Source: Propionibacteriaceae bacterium (lineage in GTDB: Bacteria > Actinomycetota > Actinomycetes > Propionibacteriales > Propionibacteriaceae). Taken from it: DNA of 8,854 nt. The notes under the pieces are model-generated. The model made no database searches. It was not told the DNA's origin and saw only the letters and a list, made by a program, of their open reading frames with translations. Positions 1 to 4,526 of the stretch are shown here, piece after piece. The position numbers were made by a program, and so were the translations under genes. Position 1 is the first letter of the stretch; each line of letters starts with the position of its first letter. Location of the stretch: positions 1 through 8,854 of the forward strand of contig CAJPNZ010000118.1 in the NCBI GenBank assembly GCA_905372155.1, in the 5' to 3' direction.

Positions 1-73
1 CCAAAAATGGCATTGACTTAAAGCACGCTGTTGAGTTCTCAAAATTCGGAAGCCACCTACATACCTGGCGACC
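1..73 (-). promoter_or_regulatory. 16S rRNA 5' leader (rrn leader with boxA-like element)
   Basis: Read on the minus strand, 46-18 is a TTTTGAGAACTCAACAGCG-type element. I recognise this from leaders immediately upstream of 16S rRNA in mycobacteria, cutibacteria and other actinobacteria, where it is linked to antitermination and RNase III processing. It contains the short inverted repeat TTGAGTTCTCAA (31-42). The minus-strand sequence then runs to CCATTTTTGG at the window edge, which matches the usual bases just before AGAGTTTGATCC at the 16S 5' end. The 16S gene is therefore inferred to start at or within a few bases beyond position 1, but no mature rRNA is visible here. The leader starts at the predicted start site of the nearest promoter, about position 73. 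Confidence 0.75.
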
Positions 74-79
74 AGAACA

Positions 80-108
80 ACTTTACCGGACCTTGTTTTG
101 ATCGTCAA
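80..108 (-). promoter_or_regulatory. rrn promoter P3 (proximal)
   Basis: Minus strand TTGACG (108-103), 17-bp spacer, TAAAGT (85-80), predicting transcription start near 73. It is the strongest match of the three tandem promoters and the closest to the 16S leader. An inverted repeat TTTGA-tcg-TCAAA (97-109) overlaps the -35. Two direct TCAGGTC copies (135-129 and 120-114, minus strand) lie 15 bp apart just upstream and could be regulator or UP-element contacts. The hexamers and spacing are seen directly; activity is inferred. Confidence 0.7.
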
Positions 109-139
109 ATCAAGACCTGATCAAGTTTGACCTGAAATT

Positions 140-158
140 GCTTCGGTCCGACCGAAGC
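140..158 (-). promoter_or_regulatory. Perfect palindrome at the start of the P2 transcript
   Basis: GCTTCGGTCCGACCGAAGC is a perfect 9-bp inverted repeat with a single central base. It begins where transcription from P2 is predicted to start (about 158), so it would be the first 19 nt of the P2 RNA as a 5' hairpin, or a palindromic operator over the start site in DNA. No U-tract follows on the minus strand, so a simple terminator is unlikely. No specific regulator is assigned. Confidence 0.5.
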
Positions 159-164
159 TCGTTC

Positions 165-193
165 AGCTTAGACCCTTTCCCTCAATCCGTCAA
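165..193 (-). promoter_or_regulatory. rrn promoter P2 (middle)
   Basis: Minus strand TTGACG (193-188), 17-bp spacer, TAAGCT (170-165), predicting a start near 158. It shares the -35 hexamer with P3. The perfect palindrome at 140-158 lies at its predicted start site. Tandem promoters ahead of a 16S leader are normal for growth-rate control of rRNA. Confidence 0.6.
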
Positions 194-311
194 CCGGATC
201 TTCCATCATCTTTCGAGGCCTTGAGTGGGATCCACGCGACCGCACACTCGCCCCGGACTCAGATGGTGCGAGACTGGCGCTCTCAAGAAGTTCATCCCGA
301 GAGCCTGAGGT

Positions 312-340
312 AGGCTACACGCCCTGGTCGGATCATGCAA
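312..340 (-). promoter_or_regulatory. rrn promoter P1 (distal)
   Basis: Minus strand TTGCAT (340-335), 17-bp spacer, TAGCCT (317-312), predicting a start near 305. It is the weakest of the three by hexamer match, but it has the same orientation and the same 17-bp spacing as the two promoters nearer the 16S leader. It lies about 50 nt beyond the tyrS stop codon. Confidence 0.5.
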
Positions 341-366
341 CTCCACGTCAGGACAGATCCTCCCCG

Positions 367-379
367 CCCGCGTCGCGGG
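367..379 (-). terminator. Weak hairpin after tyrS
   Basis: CCCGCG-t-CGCGGG is a perfect 6-bp inverted repeat 14 nt downstream of the tyrS stop. As RNA it would form about five G/C pairs with a 3-nt loop. No U-tract follows on the minus strand, so it is at best a weak terminator, and tyrS transcripts may run into the rRNA promoter region. Confidence 0.25.
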
Positions 380-392
380 TGTGGCAGCTGCG

Positions 393-1652
393 TCAGCCCA
401 CTCCGATCTGGACTCCGCCGACGGTCCGGCGACCTCTGCGCACAATCGCACAGCAACCTCCCAGGAGGTCGGCCTCGGTCAGGCTGAACTCGGGATCGGT
501 GACCTTTTCATTGTTCAGGTACGCGCCGCCCTCGAGGATCGCCCGCTTGGCGGCGGCCTTTGACTCGACGATCCCGGCAACCAGGAAGGCATCCACCAAG
601 GGGATGGGAAGTTTCACCTCCGGAGCCTTGAGCTCATGCATGATTCCCCGGAGAGTTTCCTCCGACATTCCGGAGAGTTCTCCTCGGCCGAACAGGGCCG
701 CGGCAGCGGCCACCACGCCCTCCCGTTCCTCGACTCCGTGCACGATGTCGGTGACGTCGTCGGCGAGGGCCTTCTGGGCCAGTCGCTTGTGGGGCTCGTT
801 CTCGGTGGCCTTTTCCAGCGCCTCGATCTCCTCGCGGCTTCGGAAACTGAACACCTTCAGGTAATCGACCACCTTCGCGTCTTCAGCATTGAGGAAGAAC
901 TGGTGGAAGGCGTAGGGACTGGTCAGTTCACGGTCGAGCCAGACGGTACCGGACTCGGTCTTGCCGAACTTCGTGCCATCGGCCTTGGTCAGCAGTGGTG
1001 TGGCCAGGGCATGGGCCCGCACCTGTTCGGACCTGCGGAGCAGCTCAACTCCCGCGGTGATGTTCCCCCATTGATCCGAGCCACCGTGCTGCAGGGTGAC
1101 CCCGTACCGGCGGTACAGCTCCCGGTAGTCCATCGACTGGAGAAGCACGTAGGAGAACTCCGTGTAGCTGATCCCGGAATCCAGCCGGCGCGCCACCACG
1201 TCGCGAGCGAGCATCCGGTTCACGGGAAAGTGCTTTCCAACGTCGCGCAGGAAGTCGAGAATCGACATCCCGGCGGTCCAGTCGAGGTTGTTGACCATCA
1301 CCGCGGCGTTGTCCCCTTCGAAGGAGACGAACCGCTCGGCCTGGGCGCGGATCCGTTCCACCCATCCGGCGACGACCTCCTTGGAGTTCATCACCCGCTC
1401 CCCCGTCTCCTTGGGGTCACCGATCTGTCCCGTGGCGCCGCCCACCAGCAGATGCGGTTTGTGTCCGGCCCGTTGCAGGCGCCGGGCGAACAGGAGCTGA
1501 ACGAGGTTTCCCATGTGCAGACTCGGTGCCGTCGGATCGAAGCCCACATAGAACTTGACGGGCCCCTCGTCCATGTGGGCCCCGAGGGCTTCCAGGTCGG
1601 TCGAGTGGGCAATCAACCCACGCCAGCAGAGGTCGTCGAGCAATGCGTTCAC
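393..1652 (-). CDS. tyrS: Tyrosyl-tRNA synthetase
   Basis: Class I aminoacyl-tRNA synthetase that charges tRNA-Tyr with tyrosine using ATP in the cytosol. The product is 419 aa, the normal length for bacterial TyrRS. The N-terminal Rossmann catalytic domain carries FYVGFDPTAPS (34-44) and the HIGH-type motif HMGN (46-49). Tyrosine-pocket residues follow in SYVLLQSMDY (167-176) and GSDQWGN (191-197), and the KMSKS loop appears as KFGKT (228-232). A C-terminal S4-like RNA-binding domain covers about 355-419. The start is GTG (1652-1650), giving the usual actinobacterial opening of short helix, LxWRGL, then STDL. I see no convincing Shine-Dalgarno; a TAGGCT -10 box would place transcription start at the GTG, so the message may be leaderless. 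There is no room for a T-box riboswitch upstream. The gene reads towards the rRNA operon. All catalytic motifs are intact. Confidence 0.97.
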   Translation of the reverse strand: MNALLDDLCWRGLIAHSTDLEALGAHMDEGPVKFYVGFDPTAPSLHMGNLVQLLFARRLQRAGHKPHLLVGGATGQIGDPKETGERVMNSKEVVAGWVERIRAQAERFVSFEGDNAAVMVNNLDWTAGMSILDFLRDVGKHFPVNRMLARDVVARRLDSGISYTEFSYVLLQSMDYRELYRRYGVTLQHGGSDQWGNITAGVELLRRSEQVRAHALATPLLTKADGTKFGKTESGTVWLDRELTSPYAFHQFFLNAEDAKVVDYLKVFSFRSREEIEALEKATENEPHKRLAQKALADDVTDIVHGVEEREGVVAAAAALFGRGELSGMSEETLRGIMHELKAPEVKLPIPLVDAFLVAGIVESKAAAKRAILEGGAYLNNEKVTDPEFSLTEADLLGGCCAIVRRGRRTVGGVQIGVG

Positions 1653-1658
1653 GAAGGC

Positions 1659-1687
1659 AGCCTACTCACGCACTCGCGCGGATTCAC
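1659..1687 (-). promoter_or_regulatory. Predicted leaderless promoter of tyrS
   Basis: Minus strand TAGGCT (1664-1659) fits TANNNT and puts the start about 7 nt downstream, at the tyrS GTG (1652). The -35 at 17-bp spacing is a poor GTGAAT (1687-1682). The absence of a clear ribosome binding site before the GTG agrees with a leaderless message, common in actinobacteria. Prediction only. Confidence 0.35.
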
Positions 1688-1701
1688 CCACCTCCCCAGG
1701 A

Positions 1702-1739
1702 TTTGCAATGCAAACATTCGCATATAAGAATAAGAATGT
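1702..1739 (+). promoter_or_regulatory. AT-rich operator/promoter of the SmtB-like unit
   Basis: A sharply AT-rich patch in GC-rich surroundings holds three overlapping symmetries. TTTGCAATGCAAA (1702-1714) is a perfect palindrome. ACATTC-N14-GAATGT (1714-1739) is an inverted repeat, and within it lies ATTC-N8-GAAT (1716-1731). AAGAAT is also repeated in tandem (1726-1737). TATAAG (1723-1728) can serve as a -10, with start near 1735, just before the GTG at 1738; no good -35 is seen. ATTC/GAAT half-sites are compatible with SmtB/CzrA-type operators, so autorepression is inferred. If the upstream ATG (1708) is used instead, this patch would be coding. Confidence 0.5.
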
Positions 1740-2049
1740 GTCTGGCACGAAGGTCGCCGAGTACGAACCGGTCAGCAGTCTCTTCAAGGCGCTGGCGAAT
1801 CCGGTGCGTGCTGCCATCGTGCATCTGCTCTCCAACCGAGAGCACACCGTGGGACAGCTCGTCGAGGAACTCGGGCTGCCCCAACCGCTGGTCTCCCAGC
1901 ACCTGCGCATACTGCGAGGCGCCCGCATGGTCGCCACCCGCAAGCAAGGGCAAGGAGTCTGGTACAGCATCTGCGATCAGCACGTCGCCCACATCCTGGG
2001 CGACGCGATGAAACACACCCAGGAGGGGAAGCATGACCACGACCACTGA
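1708..2049 (+). CDS. ArsR/SmtB-family zinc-type metalloregulatory repressor
   Basis: Small winged-helix transcription factor, expected to be a dimer that leaves DNA when metal binds. From the GTG at 1738 (103 aa) the order is: FKALANPVRAAIVHLL helix (16-31), helix-turn-helix TVGQLVEELGLPQPLVSQHLRIL (37-59), the wing, then helix alpha-5. That last helix carries D80-x-H82-x10-H93-x2-E96, the spacing of the alpha-5 zinc ligands in SmtB (Asp, His, His, Glu) and CzrA. The Cys pair of alpha-3N arsenic/lead/cadmium sensors is absent, so zinc or a similar borderline ion is the likely effector. An extra His-rich tail, GKHDHDH, ends the protein. The start is uncertain. ATG 1708 has AGGA (1698-1701) 6 nt upstream and gives 113 aa, but its first ten codons are AT-rich and contain palindromes. 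GTG 1738 has no ribosome site but could be leaderless. The stop overlaps the next gene by 17 nt, implying co-transcription. Family certain; metal inferred. Confidence 0.9.
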   Translation: MQTFAYKNKNVSGTKVAEYEPVSSLFKALANPVRAAIVHLLSNREHTVGQLVEELGLPQPLVSQHLRILRGARMVATRKQGQGVWYSICDQHVAHILGDAMKHTQEGKHDHDH

Positions 2050-2359
2050 ACACATCACCGCCGAGGCCCACAAACACACCCACGGCCCGAACTGCGGCCA
2101 CGAGGCCGTGATCCACTTCGATCACGTCGACTACATCCACGACGGCCACGCGCACCGTGAGCACGACGGCCACTACGACGAGTGCACCACCTGCACCTGC
2201 GGAAACTGCTCCGACACCTGCTCAACCTGCACCTGCAAGGACTGCACCTGCCCGACCTGCTCGCACAACGCCTGCTCCTGCGGCTCCTGCAACTGCGCCT
2301 CCTGCTCCTCCTGCGTCTGCGAGGACTGCACCTGCCCGACCTGCCGTCACGCAGCCTGA
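2033..2359 (+). CDS. His-rich/Cys-rich metallothionein-like metal-binding protein
   Basis: The 108-aa product is predicted to be soluble, with no signal peptide or membrane segment. Residues 1-50 form a His/Asp-rich module with 12 His and one Cys (C21); the pattern HKHTHGPNCGH, then HFDHVDYIHDGHAHREHDGHYDE, resembles short His-rich proteins I associate with bacterial zinc genes (recollection, unchecked). Residues 51-104 contain 20 Cys in CxC and CxxC arrays, the hallmark of metallothioneins. They form two 28-residue tandem copies (51-78, 79-106), each ending DCTCPTC followed by S or R and then His. The ATG has a strong AGGAGG (2021-2026) 6 nt upstream, inside the regulator gene, and overlaps its end by 17 nt, so the two are co-transcribed and perhaps translationally coupled. 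The likely role is zinc or other d10 metal binding, buffering or delivery, under the SmtB-like repressor. Function is inferred from composition and context. The strong ribosome site, clean stop and following terminator argue for a real gene. Confidence 0.88.
   Translation: MTTTTEHITAEAHKHTHGPNCGHEAVIHFDHVDYIHDGHAHREHDGHYDECTTCTCGNCSDTCSTCTCKDCTCPTCSHNACSCGSCNCASCSSCVCEDCTCPTCRHAA
2183..2350 (+). repeat. Tandem duplication inside the Cys-rich domain
   Basis: Codons 51-78 and 79-106 are two tandem 84-nt units. Their last 16 residues align almost exactly (CSTCTCKDCTCPTCSH against CSSCVCEDCTCPTCRH), and 22 identical nucleotides recur 84 nt apart at 2239-2260 and 2323-2344. The N-terminal parts need a small offset to align their cysteines. 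Repeat-driven growth of a metal-cluster domain is the simplest reading. Confidence 0.8.
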
Positions 2360-2366
2360 GCGCGAC

Positions 2367-2406
2367 ACTTCTGGGGCCCCCGATCCTGATCGGGGGCCCC
2401 AGAAGT
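2367..2406 (+). terminator. Perfect 19-bp hairpin terminator
   Basis: Arms 2367-2385 and 2388-2406 are exact reverse complements separated by two bases (CT); pairing may stop a little short of the tip to allow a loop. It starts 7 nt after the stop of the Cys-rich gene. Only a short T-run (2406-2408) follows, so it fits the U-poor hairpins common in high-GC actinobacteria. It lies between convergent genes and could also stop argH read-through from the other side. Confidence 0.8.
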
Positions 2407-2460
2407 TTCAGTACGGGTGTTCCTCGAAGCCGACCCGGAACCGGTCCACGGGCCGAACAT

Positions 2461-2580
2461 GGTTTCGACACGGGCCGCTCGTTCCTCGCAGCCCAGCTCA
2501 ACCAGCTTCGCGGAGGGAGTACGCGCCGCTCCTTCCTCACGGCCAAGCTCAACCAGCTTCGCCAGTGGAGGGTTTCGAGG
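2461..2580. repeat. Intergenic element with two 40-bp direct repeats
   Basis: Units at 2472-2511 and 2523-2562 (51-bp period) share most bases, both ending AGCTCAACCAGCTTCGC, and differ mainly at a few internal positions. The pair is bracketed by GGTTTCGA at 2461-2468 and 2571-2578. A third, degenerate piece (GTTCCTCGAAGCC) begins at 2419. On the other strand the core reads GCGAAGCTGGTTGAGCT. Dispersed intergenic repeats with GGTTGAG and TCGAAACC motifs occur in several actinobacterial genomes, so this is probably a local copy of such a non-coding family. I see no coding sequence. It occupies most of the 257-bp gap between the convergent genes. Confidence 0.7.
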
Positions 2581-2582
2581 CG

Positions 2583-2597
2583 GCCGGTTCAACCGGC
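2583..2597 (-). terminator. Hairpin downstream of argH
   Basis: GCCGGTT-c-AACCGGC is a perfect 7-bp inverted repeat 19 nt past the argH stop on the minus strand. As RNA it would form a short GC-rich stem, but no U-tract follows, so it is at best a weak terminator for the arginine operon. The large hairpin at 2367-2406 is the next candidate. Confidence 0.35.
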
Positions 2598-2616
2598 TCC
2601 GATGAGTCCCACCCGC

Positions 2617-4017
2617 TCAGGTCCAGGACCTGTTCTCCTCGAGGGACGCGAAAATCTCCTCCAGTTGTTCTGCCACGCGGGCGGTCGCGGTGCCGCCGCG
2701 CCCGTTGCGCGCGTTCACCGACCCCTCCACCGTCAACACCTCGAGCACCCCGGGGTCGAGGTGCTCGCTGATGCCGGGAAGATCGGCCTCGGTGAGGTCC
2801 TGGAGGGTGATTCCCCGGTTCTCGCAGTAGCGCACCGCCTCCCCCGCCACCTCGTGGGCGACGGCGAACGGCACACGCATCCGCACCAGGTGGTCGGCGA
2901 CGTCGGTGGCCAGGGAGAAACCGGCGGGGGCCAGCGCGGCCATGCGCGCGTGGTCGAAGGTCAGGGTGGCGATCATCCCGGCGACTGCGGGCAACAGGAT
3001 CCTCAGCTGATCGAGGCCGTCGAAGACCGGTTCCTTGTCCTCCTGGAGGTCCCGGTTGTAGGCAAGCGGCATCCCCTTGAGCGTCGCGAGGAGCCCCGAC
3101 AGGTTCCCGATGAGCCGTCCCGCCTTGCCGCGGGCCAGTTCGGCCACGTCGGGGTTCTTCTTCTGCGGCATGATCGAGCTGCCCGTGGACCACTCGTCGG
3201 CCAGCTTCGCGAAACCGAACTCGGCGGTGCACCAGAGGATCACGTCCTCGCTGAGACGGGACAGGTCCACCCCGATCTGCGCCAGGATCCACGCGGTCTC
3301 GGCCACCAGGTCGCGGGCGGCGGTGCCGTCGATGGAGTTCGGCGCCGACGAGGTGAAACCCAGCTCACGGGCCACCAGCTGCGGATCCAGGCCGAGCGAG
3401 GTGCCTGCCAGGGCGGCCGAACCGTAGGGACTGACCGCCAGGCGGGCATCGAGATCCTGCAGGCGGGAGACGTCGCGCAGCAGCGGCCAGGCGTGCGCCA
3501 ACAGGTGGTGACTCAGCAGCACCGGCTGGGCGGATTGCAGGTGGGTGCGTCCCGGCATCACGGCGCCGAGGTTCTTCTTCGCCTGACCGGCCAGGGCCTC
3601 GACGACGTCCAGGACCCCGGCCACCAGCACGCGCACCTCCTCGCGCAGGTAACTGCGGATCAGGGTGGCGATCTGGTCGTTGCGGGAGCGTCCCGCCCGC
3701 AACCGGCCGCCGAGCTCAGGGCCGACGATCTCCTTGAGGCCCCTCTCCAAGGCGCCGTGGACGTCCTCGTCGGTGGGGGACGGTGAGAACTCTCCCGTGC
3801 GCACCCGGCGCAGCAGCTCGGCGAGCCCGGCATCCATGGCCGTGGCCTCGTCATCGGTCAGCAGCCCGGCCGCGCGGAGGGCCTTGGCGTGGGCCCGTGA
3901 CCCGGCGATGTCGTGGGGGGCCAGGCGCCAGTCGAACTGGGTGGAGCGGCTCAGCTCGAACATCGCGTCGGCGGGTCCTCCGGCGAACCGTCCGCCCCAG
4001 AGCCTTCCCTCGGTCAC
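2617..4017 (-). CDS. argH: Argininosuccinate lyase
   Basis: Catalyses the last step of arginine synthesis, splitting argininosuccinate into arginine and fumarate; cytosolic homotetramer of the fumarase/aspartase superfamily. The 466-aa length is normal. Visible landmarks are the opening LWGGRF (6-11), the substrate-binding AGRSRNDQ (108-115), GRTHLQSAQP with H159, and the superfamily signature GSSIMPQKKNPD (279-290), whose S281 is the expected catalytic serine on the flexible loop. The start is GTG (4017-4015), preceded by AAGGAGG (4028-4022). It overlaps the argR stop as GTGA, implying translational coupling. It is the last gene of the operon, convergent with the metal unit. argG, the enzyme supplying its substrate and often the immediate upstream neighbour in actinobacteria, is not in this window. 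No key residue is missing. Confidence 0.97.
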   Translation of the reverse strand: MTEGRLWGGRFAGGPADAMFELSRSTQFDWRLAPHDIAGSRAHAKALRAAGLLTDDEATAMDAGLAELLRRVRTGEFSPSPTDEDVHGALERGLKEIVGPELGGRLRAGRSRNDQIATLIRSYLREEVRVLVAGVLDVVEALAGQAKKNLGAVMPGRTHLQSAQPVLLSHHLLAHAWPLLRDVSRLQDLDARLAVSPYGSAALAGTSLGLDPQLVARELGFTSSAPNSIDGTAARDLVAETAWILAQIGVDLSRLSEDVILWCTAEFGFAKLADEWSTGSSIMPQKKNPDVAELARGKAGRLIGNLSGLLATLKGMPLAYNRDLQEDKEPVFDGLDQLRILLPAVAGMIATLTFDHARMAALAPAGFSLATDVADHLVRMRVPFAVAHEVAGEAVRYCENRGITLQDLTEADLPGISEHLDPGVLEVLTVEGSVNARNGRGGTATARVAEQLEEIFASLEENRSWT

Positions 4018-4526
4018 TGTCCCTCCTTCTCCAGGTCCCGGAGCCTCGTCGGCTTCCCGGTGCGTGTCATGTGGGCGATGATGCCGGCGTTGCGCGCCGC
4101 GGATTCCGGATCCGTGGTGACCAGCAGCAGGGTGTCGTCGCCCGCGACGGTGCCCATCACCCCGGGCAGCCGGGCCCTGTCCACGTGCGCCCCCAGGAAC
4201 TGCGCGGCGCCGGGTGGGGTCTTGATGACGATCTGGTTGGCCGCGTGCTGTATCGACTGCAGCAGTTCCATGCAGCGGCGGGCCAGTTTCTCGGCGGCCA
4301 CTCCCCCGCCCTCCGTCTCGTCGCCGACGGCGTAGACGAGGCTTCCTTCGGGGGTGCGGCGTTTCACCGCTCCGAGGGCCAGGAGGTCCTTGCTCAGCGT
4401 GGACTGGCTCACCTCCACGTCCCGTTCCGCCAACGCGGCACTCAACTCGTGCTGGGAGGTGAACTCCCCCTCCTCCAGCAGGCCCCGCAGCAGGGCGAGG
4501 CGGGCGGATCGTTTCATCTCAGGCAT
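4014..4526 (-). CDS. argR: Arginine repressor ArgR
   Basis: Arginine-dependent hexameric repressor of arginine biosynthesis genes. The 170-aa product has an N-terminal winged helix-turn-helix (about 5-66) with the recognition segment SQSTLSKDLLALGAVK (40-55). A variable linker follows (67-78). The C-terminal oligomerisation and arginine-binding domain (about 79-163) contains GAAQFLGAHVD (106-116) and GTVAGDD (125-131), whose Asp pair contacts arginine in family members. The ATG at 4526 has GGAGAG (4538-4533) upstream and overlaps the argD stop by 8 nt; a second Met at residue 4 lacks a ribosome site. Being inside the operon it regulates, it very probably acts at the ARG box before argC, giving autoregulation. 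The stop overlaps the argH start (GTGA). Confidence 0.96.
   Translation of the reverse strand: MPEMKRSARLALLRGLLEEGEFTSQHELSAALAERDVEVSQSTLSKDLLALGAVKRRTPEGSLVYAVGDETEGGGVAAEKLARRCMELLQSIQHAANQIVIKTPPGAAQFLGAHVDRARLPGVMGTVAGDDTLLLVTTDPESAARNAGIIAHMTRTGKPTRLRDLEKEGQ

Noticed and set aside
206..451. 81-residue minus-strand open frame over the rrn control region
   Set aside because: It overlaps the end of tyrS and runs through predicted rrn promoters; no recognisable protein and no ribosome site.
1555..1707. Upstream extension of the SmtB-like repressor
   Set aside because: This part lies opposite the tyrS N-terminus and is low-complexity frame noise; family members begin close to the FKALANPVR helix.
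1653..1707. T-box or other riboswitch before tyrS
   Set aside because: The space to the divergent gene is far too short, and no T-box or terminator/antiterminator pair is seen.
2472..2562. CRISPR array
   Set aside because: Only two imperfect 40-bp units with an 11-bp gap, no spacer-sized unique sequence and no cas genes.
2182..3786. 534-residue open frame on the plus strand
   Set aside because: It starts in the wrong frame of the Cys-rich gene (tgc read as Leu/His runs), crosses the hairpin and repeats, and then lies opposite argH. The composition is frame noise, while argH has all its family motifs.
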